A stretch of DNA of 64,000 nt from NCBI GenBank assembly GCA_033065855.1, contig JAVXUO010000114.1:1-64000 (forward strand), written 5' to 3'. This DNA comes from Escallonia rubra (lineage: Eukaryota; Streptophyta; Magnoliopsida; Escalloniales; Escalloniaceae). Position numbers and translations under genes: made by a program. The notes under the pieces were generated by a model that saw only the letters and a list, made by a program, of their open reading frames with translations, was not told where the DNA came from and did no database searches. Every line of letters begins with the position of its first letter. The first letter of the stretch is position 1. Positions 11,267-22,940 of this stretch are shown here, piece after piece.

Positions 11267-13650
11267 ATGGCGCCAAATACTTCGACAAAGTATGATTTGT
11301 AGAAGTTTGATGGATCAAATGATTTCAGTTTATGGAGGATGAAAATGTGTGTTGTTCTAATTCAACAAGGGTTGTTGAAAACGTTGAAAATGAAACAAGG
11401 GCTTCCTAATACTGTGTCTGCTGATGAAAAAGAAGACATGTTGGATAGAGCCCATAGTGCCCTGTTGCTATGTTTAGCCGACAACGTGTTACGAAAAGTT
11501 TCTCAGGAAACAACTGCAGCTGGATTGTGGTTAAAATTGGAGAGCTTATACATGACGGAAGTTTCTGACAAATTGCTTGTACTTAAAGCAACGGCTGTAT
11601 ACTCTTCGAATGAAAGAAGGTACATCGATTAATGATCATCTTGATGAATATAACAAGGTAATATTAGACCTGCAAAATATTGATATCAAGATAGAAGATG
11701 AAGATAAAGCTTTACTGTTGCTGTGTTTTTTACCTCCCTCATATGAACATCTTGTTACTATCTTATTATATGGGAAGGACAGTATCTCCATGAAGGAGGT
11801 TGAGGTTGTGATAAATTCTTAGAAATTAAGGAAGAATGTTTCAGAAAATAAGGGAGAAGAACATGGTGATGGTTTGATGGCTCGAGGCCGAAGCACCGAC
11901 CATGCTGGGTCAAGAAATAAAGGAAGATCGAGGTCTCAGTCAAAGGCTAGAAAATTGAAGTGTTTTCATTGTCACAAGAGTGTAGAGGAAAGAAAAAAAA
12001 GATAATTCCAAGACGGCTGATGCTGGAGTAGTAGAAAATAGTTCTGATGATGCGAATATTCTCACAGTTATTATCAGCTCCTCAGATGGAAGGTGGATTC
12101 TTGTTACGGGTTGCTCCTATCATATGTGTCCCAATAGGGATTGGTTTGCCACTTATCGCTTATTTGATGGTGGTAAAGTTCTTATTGGAAACGATGTCGC
12201 CTGTAAGGTGGTTGGGATAGGTTTAATTTAGATTAGGATGCATGATGGTATTGTAAGAACTTTGACTGATGTCAGGCACGTTCCAGAGCTAAGGAAAATT
12301 TTGATTTCTTTGGGTACGCTTGACTCCAATGGTTGCAGCTATCGTGCTGCAGGTGGAGCTATGAGTATAACGAAGGATGCTCTTGTTGAGATGAAGGGGT
12401 TGAAATGAAATAGTCTCTATTTGTTACAGGGTAGCACGGTTATAGGAGCAGCAGCAGCAACTTCATCTTCTGATATAGATTCTGACACTACCAAGCTTTA
12501 GCATATGCGTCTTGGGCATATGAATGAAAAAGGTATGGATGTGCTAAGCAAACAAGGTTTGCGAGGAACAAGAAAATCAGGAAGCTAGATTTTTGTGAGC
12601 ATTGTGTCTTCAGAAAGCAGTGCACGATAAAATTCTATCGGGTTGTTCATACCACTAAATGTACAGTGGATTATATCCATTCAGATCTTTGGGGTCCTTC
12701 CACGGTTCCTTCTAAGGGTAGTGGCAGATATATGTTGACCTTTATTGATGACTTCTCAAGAAAGATTTGGGTGTATATCTTGAAAAAGAAAAGTCATGTC
12801 TTTGTTCAGTTGAAGCAGTTTAAGATGATGATTGAAAAACAGGCTGGCAAAGAGATTAAATGCTTGAGGACTAACAATGGCATGGAATTCTGCTTGGATG
12901 AGTTTATTAAGTTCTATAAGAATGAAGGCATAGTGAGGCATCGCAGTGTTAGAAAAATGCCACAGCGGAATGGGGTTGTAGAACGGATGAATAGGACTCT
13001 CCTTGAGAGGGCTCGATGTATGCTTTCAAATGCTGGGTTATCGAAGGAATTTTAGGCAGAAGCATTTAACACATCTGCATATTTGGTAAATAGGTCTCTA
13101 TCGACTGTAATTGATTGCAAGACTCCTGAAGAAGTTTGGTCTGGTAAGCATGCTAATTATGAAAATTTGAGAATATTTGGTTGTCCTGCTATGCTTATGT
13201 TAATGATGGTAAACTTGAGCCGAGAGCAAATAAGTGCATTTTCTAACGATATGTAAATGGGGCAAAAGGGTAACGGTTGTGGTGTCCCGATTCTAAATCA
13301 TCCAGTTTTCTAATTAGCAAAGATGTGACCTTTGATGAGTTTTCAATAATTTTGAAGAAGAAGGAGTTGATTGATGCAGGCAAATAAAAAACCACCGTGT
13401 CAGCGAGAAGGTGGAGCTAGAGGTTTGAGCTCCAGATTCTTTACCTATAATTCCTACAGATAAGGATGATGGCTTTCATTCTACCGAGGAGAATGAAGAA
13501 CCTCAGGAACAGCCGTATACCATTGCCAGAAACAGATCAAGAAGAGAAATTCGACCTCCTCAGAAGTATGGATACGCGGATATGGTTGCTTATGCTCTGA
13601 GTGTGGCAGAGGGTATTGAGGGGCAGCCTTAGGAGGCAGGTGTGGTCGTG
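11267..13650 (+). pseudogene. Copia gag-protease-integrase remnant
   Basis: The gag ATG is at 11267; the 12th codon is already a TAG stop. Gag (UBN2-type) runs in two frames joined near 11,600, followed by a broken CCHC knuckle (CFHCHKS) near 11,960. The protease motif near 12,094-12,130 reads WILVTGCSYHM, so the catalytic Asp of the usual DTG is Val. The GAG-pre-integrase segment is near 12,500. The integrase core (12666-13055) keeps HSDLWGP and VVERMNRTL, but the second catalytic Asp is Asn (LRTNNG). A TAG follows at about 13053, and the frame resumes to about 13,630. The reverse transcriptase is deleted. It cannot support its own transposition. Confidence 0.85.
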
Positions 13651-13768
13651 GTAGATGATATTTTCAAGTTGTTTGTGGCTTGATTTATCCAAGCCAAGGT
13701 GGATATTTTTTATAATTGTCTTGGATAAAAAAACTCAGAATGTATGGGAATCCCACATCAGTTTTACA

Positions 13769-16700
13769 CCACAAACAGAACGGAAAAATGTCTATAGCAA
13801 TGGTGCACCTTCTTGCGGGCTAAATTTTGCCAGAACCTGTGAATTGTTGGGCATCGGTGAAGGGCGTGGTCAATAGTCTCCAGCATACCACAGTTGTGGG
13901 GACATTATTTGGTTGCAATCCATGGGAGTCGAGCTCGGATAGAAATGCCGAATTGGTTACCTTTCCAAAGAAAATGTTGAATTCAGGGACGAATGGGGAT
14001 GTTCCAAATCCAATTCCCACCATGGTGAATGGTGAAGTTAAGAGAAATTATGAATTTATGAGCGGAGGTGACCAAGCACTCACCCTGGTCGAAAGGCCAG
14101 AAAATTTTATCAGAGGGATTGTGATGGAGAGGAATCAGGATGTGTAATACTTGATTTAGAATGTACGGGGGCACAAGCATACTGATAGCGTGGATATTCT
14201 AGGCCCGGTCATGGATGAAATAGCTAACTGTCAACATATCAGCATGACGATGGATGGGTCCGATCATTTGTGATCTAATTGTGCCCATAGGCAGCCATTT
14301 ATGATACCAAAAGGATATGATTGATCTGTTTCCCACCCGCCAACAAATGATTTTTTTCATTCTATCTCTAGTATGGATGAGGTGCTTCCAAAATCGAGAC
14401 CATGAATTTTTTCCGTAGCCGTCCAAATAGAGCCCTGAGGGAAGTACTTTGCTTTAATGACTTTAACCCACAGAGTATCAGGTTGTGCCCAGAGCCGCCA
14501 GACAAGGTTCATGAACATAGCTTGATTCATTGTGTTTGTTTTGCAGATGCCTAGGCCCCCTAGGTCTTTAGGACACGATATGGTATCCCAACATATATCA
14601 TGCCATTTGTGTTCATTTTCAGTGTGCCCCCATAGAAAATTCTTGCTTAGTGTGTCAATGTGGTCTGTAACTGAGGAGGGGATCATGTATACTTGCATGG
14701 TATAAATCGGAAAGGAGTTTAGCACTGTTTTGATAAGGGTAGACCGACCTGCAAAGATAGGCTTTTTGTTTTTCAGGCAGAGAGTTTCGCGTGAGTTTTG
14801 TGCAAGATGTGAGAGAATTGATCCTTTACAATGTGGCCATAAGTTAGCGGGACTCCAATTTGTCCGCAAATGGGTGTTTGGTAGTGTGCCTGAAGAAATG
14901 TGTGATGTCTCGGCTGGTGCTTTTGGAGAACAAAACTTTTTACTTAAAAGCATTTATATGAAGACCTGCACAAGCGCTAAAAGGATTTAGCGTGTTCATG
15001 AAATTTCTACTATTAACTTTTGTGGCTCTACTAAACAGCAAGATATCATCAGCAAAAAAGAGGTGGGATACACTCATTCCCGATCGTGCCACCTTGATAG
15101 GGTGGATGTAGTTTCTATCTTCTACCTGATTTAGACAGCTCATTTATGCATAGAATAAAAAGATAATGTGAGAGGGGGTTGCCTTGACGATGTCTGCAAG
15201 ATGGACTAAAAAAATTTGAAGGTGTTTCATGCCACAAAATCGCACACAGCCAAGACATAATTCATGGTTAAATTTATGGTCTCACATGGAAAGCCATGGT
15301 TTTTTAGAGCACTGAAGAGGAAGTCCAGGAAAGATGGTTGTATGCCTTTTCGAGATCCAATTTGGTCATGAAAAGGCCTCCCTTACCTTTTTTCTATCGA
15401 TGGTATGTAGAAGCTCATTTTCAATGATAATGTTTTTCGCCACGCGTCGCCCTTTGAGGAAGCTAGTTTGATTTGGATGTATGATTTTTTCGATGACAGG
15501 CTGCAGGCGGTTTACAAGCATGTGGGAGACTATTTTGCAGTTGGTATTTCCGAAGAAAGCCTTGACAAAAGTGCATATATCGAGGGCAAAGGTATCCCAA
15601 TACTTTTGGAACATGCCAGGATGGTAACCATCAGGGCTGGGAGCTTTATTGGGCCCCATCTCAAATAGGGCATTTTGGATCTCACTGTTAGTGGGAGTGT
15701 CTTTTAAATGACAGTAATCACTAGACTCATTTTGGTCTTTTGGAAAGTTAAGAAAAGGCTTAGTGTGGGTTGGGGACTGAGCTTCGAAACGACCTTTTAG
15801 GTTGTTTATGAAAAGGTCTCGAATTTCTTTTTCATCGTTTATCCATCAGCCATTTGAATTCTTAAGATGAATAATTTGTTTGTACGCTGCCAGTTTATAA
15901 CTGATATATGGAAGAAATGAATGTTTAAGTCACTGTGAGAGGCCCGTGGAATTTTAGCAGGAAGCTTCCAGAATTCATGTTATTGGGCCAAACTATGATT
16001 AAAAGTAACCTGAAGATCTGCTTAAAGGTTAAGAGGAAACGATGAGGTGTGGTTTGCTAAAGTCTTTTAAATACCAGCCAGCATGGAGTCCTTTTTTTCC
16101 CTCCTAAAGATGTCCCAGAAAGTATTTTTATTATATTCCATTCCCTAACCCGATCTGTAAAGGCCTGAATTTTGCACTGAAGGACTTTTTTTTTCTTTCT
16201 AAAATTGGGTTATTCCACATTTTTTTATCTTTGGATGTCAATGGGTGCAAGAGCTGGGACGATTCAAAGTAAAACTGGTTGGCGAGATAATTATTCTGAG
16301 GGTCATTTGTGTGCAATAAGATAGAATGATGGTCAGAGTGTGTCCTTTGGAGCTGAATAATTTTTTAATATGGGAATCGTTAAAGCCATGAATCTGTAAC
16401 CAACGCCATGTCAAGCCATTCAAGAATATGATCATTTCTACAGTAACATCGATTTGTCGAAGTATAAGGCTGACCTTGAAACCCTAATTCAATGAGATTT
16501 AAGTTTTCTATTGCACCAGAAAGACCCCTATATTGGTTTTGTCTAAGCAGCCGACCACCCTATTTTCATATTGGTCTAAAATTTTATTGAAACCGCCCAT
16601 GAGGAGCCAAGGCAAATTTAGAAATTTTCAAATATTTTCCTCCAATCAGTCTATAAACCATCACGTATATGAGTGACAGGTGATGCATATATAGCGGATA

Positions 16701-17230
16701 AAAGCTAGAGACAAGATTGACTTACTTGAACCACAGCGTGGATGGCTTGTGGCGATTCATGCACAACATCTATCTGCACTTTGTGTGGGTGCCACACCAG
16801 CCAAATCCCTCCACAGTATCCATTTCCATCGGTGCAGTGATTGTTTGAATTTGAAATTGCTTGCAATACGGTCTGCCACAGCTATCGTGATCTTTATTTT
16901 AAGTATAATCATCAAATCAGGTTTGTGATATTGTATCAAGTTTTGGACATGCATGCTGAAATGCCCATCTTCAGCACCATTACAATTCCATGCGATACAA
17001 TTCATAAGTTTTGGATTTTGATATTCTTGAGGGTCATACTGCATGGGAAGATTTTGCGGTTCCAGGTTGATGGCTGTCCAATCGGGCCAGAGAAAGTTTT
17101 CCCCATTTTTCACTTTGATCTACTTTGTAAGGAGAGAGTAGGTCGTTGGAGCTGTTTCGAGCACATCACAAAACATGGTGGCAACGGTTATTGGGAGGGT
17201 GATGCGAGAGAAAAGGATGTTTGTCAATGA
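13769..17230 (-). pseudogene. Old LINE ORF2 (endonuclease, reverse transcriptase, zinc domain), degenerate
   Basis: Minus-strand pieces align in order with the well-preserved LINE at 24.4-28.5 kb. Endonuclease start 16757-17113 contains IAWNCNGAE. Reverse transcriptase pieces are at 15366-15659 (MGPNKAPSPDGYHPGMFQKY), 14940-15143 (SHLFFADDILLFSRA, with the catalytic FADD) and 14357-14953. The zinc-binding C-terminal region runs 13795-14426. Frameshifts and stops separate them. Near 13,795 the match stops where the copia 3' LTR stub begins; about 0.6 kb, including the start of RNase H, is missing before the match resumes at 9947. Confidence 0.8.
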
Positions 17231-19546
17231 CTTTTAATTTACGATGGTTTGCAATTCGAGATCACCAAATGCTAGATAACAGGCATCAGCTTTTGAGTGA
17301 TGAAGAATGTTCTAGGTATGCTGCTAGCTCGCTATGCTATATCGGTTGAGGTTGTGTGGTCCAGATCGCCTCTGGTAGGTGCGCATAATTGTTGGCCTTT
17401 CGAAGGTATTTCCCAGATAGAATGTTGGTGGCGTCATGGCTTAGGGTTGGGTTGTTTGAATTTCTGAGAAGCAGGGGTTTGGGTTCAGGGGTTGGTTCAT
17501 TTACGATGGTTGGTTTGGGTGGGTTGCCAATTAAGGGGAGGGATGTAATCAAAAAAATTAAGGGGAGGGGGGTAAGGTTCATGTTAAGGGAGTTGGGATT
17601 TGGTGCCGATAGGGATATGATCGGTCGGGTATTGGGGCTGATGGGGGAATTTGAGGGGGTTCCATCGGTGGTAGGGTAGTAGGGTAGTAGGCTGAGCTTC
17701 TAGAAAGGGGGATAGGGGATGTAGATGAATCTAGTAGAATGCCATGATGATGTTCAATGCTGGTTTGTGACGTTGTTGTATCACAAGGGGCTAGGGGATT
17801 GTTGAGTATGGCGCGGGTACGGCAAGGCAAAGGTGTTTGGATGTGGTGGAATGGAGGATGAGAGGTTTCTTCTTGACTCTTCTGAGATGGAGACGAGGGG
17901 TGGCGACGTGGGATTGGGCGAAGGATTTGATGAGTTAGCATGGTGAGCCATGTTTTGGTACTTTATATCACGTAATGTAGCAGTAGAATAATTGCAGCAT
18001 TTATGGTCACTTGATTGCCATTATATAATGCTCTAGGGGATGTGATCATGGCATTGGTCGTGATTTAGGTTGGTGGTATCCTGGAAATGGCAGGTGAATT
18101 GAATGTTGCAAGAGATTATTTTTTGGGAGGATGAGGGGATGGGTGAGTAAAGGTGCAATACACGAGGGATAAGGCAGTAGAGTATACTTGCGGGTTCACA
18201 TGGTGTTTAACAATGTTGGAAATAACGATCAGTGGTGTGGGGTGGGGGGGGGGGGCGTCGGTTAGTCCAGGTATATAGTCCATTTGCTTGTTCGCCAGTT
18301 TTCGGGGCATGAGGGATAAAGTGTTCAGTTTCTAATGATGAGTCATTTTTTTCTCCTTTCTTTTATGGGCGGTGGGTTGTCAGCTTTTTATGGCTCTATT
18401 GTCAAGTGAGGGTGTGGGCCCTCATGGAGACTAGGGAAGGGACCTTTGTGCATCGCTACCTTCGAAGGTTCTTCTATATTGTCGATGATGGAGAATCGCT
18501 TGTCGGTCGTTGATCTAGCGGTTTCTTGGGTTCTGGTCAACGATGGTCGTTTTTCGGTAGTGTGCATTGCGGACGCTTCATCTCCTGAGATTATTTGTGT
18601 GGTGGCAATTCGTTTTTGTCCCTTCGTTACATATTGCCATTTGGTGAGAATGATCAGGTTTCCAGCATCTGGTTGAATTGTCGGTTGTGGTGAGGTGACC
18701 GTGTGGCGCAACAAATTCGCAAATGATGTTATTGGTGTTTCAGATTTCCCTCTGATGCTCTTATTGTAGTGTTCAATGGTGTGGCCTAGTAGATCACATC
18801 ACCGACGGATTTCCCATAAATTTTCGTATTGTAATCTTTGAATGTGCCTACCAATTTGAATATTGTTTGGCACCGGATTTTGTGTGTTAACTTGCACACA
18901 AATTCTTCAATTCGGTCTCTTGTGATTGATTGAGTCGATTCATAATGGAGTACTTATATCCTTCCCGATTAAAAGTAAGATCTCACGATCAAAGTACTCT
19001 AGTGGAAGGTTGTTGAGACGAATCCACATTGCCATTTTATGAATGTTAATTTTGTGTGGGTCGAGGTTTGGTGTCCACCATTGGACCGATAGGTAACTAG
19101 TGCCAATGAACCACGGCCTCTGTTCGAGACCTTTGGAATAATCAATTCTAGATTCAAACTTTACAGAGTAGAAGCCTTTAGGGAGATCAATGAGTTGGAT
19201 TGTCCCAGCTGGTTTCCAAATCCCAAGCAGTCCGTTGTTGAGATTTTCTATAGTGTATAGGGCACCAACCACTTTGATGATGAGTGTTTGTTGCCAACGC
19301 TTACAAGATGATTCTGGGAATGATGTCACGGCGCCTATTCCTGTTTTGTTCCTGTATTCCTTCATCTTTACTGTGTGGTTCGAATTGGACCTTCATATTT
19401 GTGTGTTCTCTATCTAGGTGGCGGAGATTAGTGTTTTTGAAAAATGTAGCTGGAATATGGACAAGGTTGGGTGGTGGTTCCCCTGTTGGCGTTGGGTTAT
19501 GAGTAGTCTCTAGAGAGGTTTCTGTTTGCATGGTTGGAGCAAACAA
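17231..19546 (-). pseudogene. Old LINE ORF1 (DUF4283 domain) and linker, degenerate
   Basis: The 141-codon piece at 18940-19365 has the DUF4283 pattern of plant LINE ORF1 proteins (WFIGTSYLSVQWWTPN, MAMWIRLNNLPLEYFDREIL), near-identical in layout to the ORF1 at 30.7-31.2 kb. Remnants of the post-domain linker lie at 18388-18714 (WQYVTKGQKR) and 17337-17941 (Pro- and Thr-rich). Stops and shifts prevent one product. The probable original start is an ATG near 19531, about 30 nt from the LINE 5' end. Confidence 0.7.
18241..18256. repeat. G-rich run in old LINE
   Basis: A run of 14-15 G broken by one T, within the decayed linker region of the LINE. Confidence 0.8.
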
Positions 19547-19561
19547 TTATATACAAATCTT

Positions 19562-19575
19562 GCTATGTGTGGACC
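19562..19575. repeat. Right target-site duplication of the old LINE
   Basis: GCTATGTGTGGACC, one base longer than the copy at 9676-9688. It follows the inferred 5' end of the minus-strand LINE. Confidence 0.6.
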
Positions 19576-19930
19576 TAAAACTGTAATAACTCCATCCAAC
19601 ATAGGCCTCGACTAATGCAAAGACGACTGCATCTTCCATGGGCAGAATAGATAGAAAAAAATTACAATCACAAGCTATGTGTGGGACATAAAACTTGGAA
19701 TAAAGCTATTGGTCAATGAATTATTCCTCTTTTTTACAAACTACTTCATTAGTCCCTAATTATTTCATCTTTTTTGACTTGCACGCTTATTTATGATATG
19801 AGTCATATTCTATAAGTTTTTATTCTACCACAAGAGAAATAACGAGAGGTGTCAGAGGGACACAGTTAGGCATCGAACTTACCAGTAATCGAAAGCTTGA
19901 TAATGTGCTTGAAATAAAGTCTAATGTATC
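19576..19930. other. Intergenic gap between LINE copies
   Basis: No coding or repeat structure seen. Confidence 0.5.
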
Positions 19931-20735
19931 GGGAAATGTCTTTTGAGAAAAAAAATTGATTTGGAAACATTTATACGAAGACCGACACAGGAGCTGAAGG
20001 AATTTAGAGTGTTCATGAAGTGACTACCGTTCTCTTTCGTTGCTTGACCAAGCAGAAGGATATCGTCCGTCAACATGAGGTGAGATATATTGATCTAGAT
20101 CGTGCCACCTTAATCGGCTGGATCAGTTTTGCATCCTTAGCCTGGGTTAAAAGGTTAGACAACTCATTAAGACAAAGGATAAAAATGTAGGGCGATAAAG
20201 GGTCACACCGACGGATAGCGCACGACAAAGTAGAGAACTCCGACTATTTTCCACGTTAGAGAACTGCATATTACACTGTCGTGACGCAGCTCGTGATTAG
20301 ATTTATGATTTCTCGTGGCAAGTGCCAAGAGAGATGGTCATAGGCCTTTTCGAGGTCCAATTTAATTAGTCATAAAGAGCCCCCTTTACCTTTTTGTGTC
20401 TGATGATGTGAAGTAATTCATTTGCAATAATAATATTATCAGTAGCACGCCTCCTTTTGAGGAAACTGGTCTAGTTATGGTAGATTAATTTATTGATGAA
20501 CGGTCTCAGTCTGTTTTGAATGGAGTATGCGCTAGTTCAAAGGTAATTTTATAGCGTCGTGTTTTGAATGGGTAATATTGGTCCTTTTTAAATTTGTTCT
20601 TGGAGACGAGCTCAATGGCATGAGCATAAGGAGGATTATTTTGGCCATGGAAGGTGGAATATTTGCGACTCCTCTTGTTTAAATTTGAGATAAGTTTTTG
20701 AAAAACTTGTAAACTCCTCTGCAGTCGTGTCAAAA
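19931..20735 (-). pseudogene. Second LINE reverse-transcriptase fragment
   Basis: The minus strand matches the palm and fingers region of the neighbouring LINEs: segments aligning with 14950-15143 (positions 19965-20130) and with 15366-15500 (20340-20520). Many stops and indels are present and no long frame survives. It has no ORF1, endonuclease or poly(A) tail, so it is an internal fragment separate from the 9.7-19.6-kb LINE. Confidence 0.65.
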
Positions 20736-21223
20736 TGGGTGACTTATAACCAGATAAGGCAAGTAGTAATTATTGCCAAGAAAAAAAAAGGATTGAAAAC
20801 CTGTGAAACCAAGTTTTGTCTTGTGAATAGTGGTGATTTACGTTCCACTATCAACATGTATTTCCTTTCTATTTTATGACAAAAAAACATATTTATTTTT
20901 AATTAGAATCGTATTAAGAGACACATGATCAACACCGACAACATGGGTTGCAAGGTTATATTTTTTCTTTGACATGAGACCACTTAGAGGTTGAGAGAAA
21001 GAGACCCATAGCCTGCCCAATAGCCAATGGTAGGATGTAGACCACAAGCAGTAAGAGCAGAGTCCCATTAGAGTATCGCGCACTCCGAAAACAAGTCAAA
21101 ACATGTTCGACGATCAAGGTGGAGCACAAATAGTGTAGTGAAGATAAATATTGGTGCTGGGAGGCAGGACGCAAGAATGATGTGCATTGGCAAGATATTT
21201 GGGCGCAGTGGCAGGCAGACGAT
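20736..21223. other. Intergenic DNA flanking the hAT-like element
   Basis: Open frames on the minus strand (69 and 152 codons) resemble nothing known, and the longer one crosses a transposon end. No gene supported. Confidence 0.45.
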
Positions 21224-21460
21224 ACAACACACAGGGGCGGAACTAGGCTTGTACGAGGGGGGGCTATAGCCCCTCCTGAGATTTTGAAAAAATTAATAAT
21301 AATAAAAAATAAATATATATAGTGTTTTTTTTTCATTTTCCACTTTTCCTTTCTCTCTCTCTCTCTCCTCCTCTCTCGGCCGGCTCTCACAATCTCACTC
21401 TCACAGTCAGTCACCGACTCACCGGACAGGCGGACATCGGCTCACTGCCGACACCGCGGC

Positions 21461-21880
21461 ATGCCGGCAGACGGCAGCTCTCCTCCTCGCTCGGGCTCTC
21501 GGCTCTCTCAGGCGTGGCGACGGTGGCGTCAATCAAGCTCTCACACTCACAGTCTCACGAGTCACCGGTCACGCCGGCTGCCGGCATCTCTCCTTCTCTC
21601 TCGGCAGTCGGCTCTCTCAGCCACTGAGCCACCGAGGCTCGCCGCACTCCGGCACCACCCACCGACCCGCGGTCACCGGTCGCCGTCCCCCGATTCCGAA
21701 CTCCGAAGCGCAAAGCCGGTGATTGGTGAAGGCCTCCCCAGTCCGGCGGTTCCCACCCCAACTCCGGCCAGTCCCCACCCAACTCCGGCGACTCCGGCCA
21801 GATCAGATCTGGCAGATCTAAGTTCACCTCTAAGTTGGCCAGTCCCCACCCAACTCCGGCAACGCCGTTCTGATTTCTGA
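21461..21880 (+). other. GC-rich Ser/Pro-coding stretch inside the hAT-like element
   Basis: Open for 139 codons on the plus strand (Ser, Arg and Pro rich) and also open on the minus strand, a sign of biased composition. Its position, ahead of an intron-like AT-rich stretch and the MERFFK start, fits an untranslated first exon of the ancestral transposase gene. I do not call it a protein gene. Confidence 0.4.
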
Positions 21881-22409
21881 GGACTGAGGTCAGTGTGCAT
21901 TTTGAACAATTTCTTTTGCTATTGAGAATTGATTATTTGATTAATAATTTTAGGTTGTTAGTTGTGTATTTGATAATTTAGATTATTAATTGATGCTTTA
22001 TGGATGTTAATCGTGCATTGAGCACTTAGATTTGAGATTGTTGATGGAGGATGGGACCCAATTGGATTTTTATCCCATTTGAGCATTGATTATTTGATTG
22101 ATAATTTTAGGTTGTGTTAATTGTGCATTTAAAAATTGAGATTATTTTCATGCTGATTATATGTTGTTAATTGTGCATTGAGCATTTGAGAATTGAGAAT
22201 TGAGATGGTTGATGGAGGATGGGACCCAATTGGATTGAGATGTCGGATATGTGATTTAGTTGAATGGTGGGTTGAAATTAAGTTAATTAGGTTAACGCGA
22301 TAATGAAACATGACTGGAAAAGTAAAAGAATAAAATATTTGTAATTAATTAGGTTATTTGATTGATAATTGATGGATTGATATTTAAAATAAAATATATT
22401 TTTTTCAGA

Positions 22410-22455
22410 ATGGAAAGGTTCTTTAAAAAGAAAGCAAAGGTGGAAGAATTATTGT
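22410..22455 (+). pseudogene. Truncated N-terminus of hAT transposase
   Basis: ATG at 22410 preceded by TTTTTTCAGA. It reads 15 codons (MERFFKKKAKVEELL) and meets TAG at 22455. The start resembles that of plant hAT transposases of the TTF-type/MYM zinc-finger class. The element ends 170 bp later, so the catalytic region is absent. Confidence 0.5.
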
Positions 22456-22632
22456 AGTCTAATAAGAATGAGTGTAGAAATTAAGAAAGGTTCTTTAGTA
22501 TGTTTTGTGTATTATCGAAAAGTGCACTTTGTTTTTCTGTGCTATTTTACTTATAAAAATATTTATCTCCTTCCATATATTTTTAACCCCCCCCCCCTAA
22601 GATGAAATCCTGGTTCTGCCACTGACAACACA

Positions 22633-22940
22633 TGGGCATGACATACTGAGATGATGCACGAATTCAACGAAGGCTGGCACGACCATGCAGGACATGCCAA
22701 ATGGCTTGGAGTTCTCAAGTACCAAGAGTCTCCATGCATGGCCAAGTGCTTCGAACTAGTCTAGGACGCAATACATGAGCATAAGCAAACGAAGATGAAG
22801 TTGTTGCCCGAGCAGAGGATTGCTTTTGACGATGTTTGCAGCCTATCCTAGTTGTTAAAATGACATGATAGTCTCCCTATGAAACTTTTGGGAAGGGTTT
22901 ACACATCGACAGTATTATGGCCAATACGTCCGGAGCGCTT
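22633..22940. other. Intergenic DNA
   Basis: Nothing identifiable beyond the hAT target duplication at its left edge. Confidence 0.45.

Larger units (their letters stand above)
9948..13768 (+). mobile_element. Decayed Ty1/copia retrotransposon inserted in the LINE
   Basis: Order: 5' LTR (9948-11219, itself interrupted by a MITE), primer-binding site, gag, protease, integrase, polypurine tract (about 13690-13703) and a 3' LTR cut to some 55 bp (from about 13711). Both LTR starts share CTTGGATAAAAAA and GGAATCCCACATC. Reverse transcriptase and RNase H are missing: after the post-integrase hinge near 13630 the sequence runs almost directly into the polypurine tract. The element sits inside an old LINE, whose parts lie on both sides. 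Confidence 0.85.
21232..22624 (+). mobile_element. Non-autonomous hAT-like transposon
   Basis: Termini CAGGGGCGGAACTAGG and (read inward) CAGTGGCAGAACCAGG form imperfect 16-bp inverted repeats. They are flanked by a perfect 8-bp duplication ACAACACA (21224-21231 and 22625-22632), diagnostic of hAT. Inside are a CT-rich and GC-rich 5' part (21340-21880), AT-rich DNA with repeated GGTTGTTAATTGTGCATT motifs (21930-22310), a TTTTTTCAG acceptor-like site, and an ATG at 22410 opening MERFFKKKAKVEELL then a stop. Plant transposase-like zinc-finger hAT proteins often begin MERFFK, so the element looks like an autonomous ancestor that lost nearly all its coding region. A relative lies inverted at 62646 onward. 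Confidence 0.88.
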
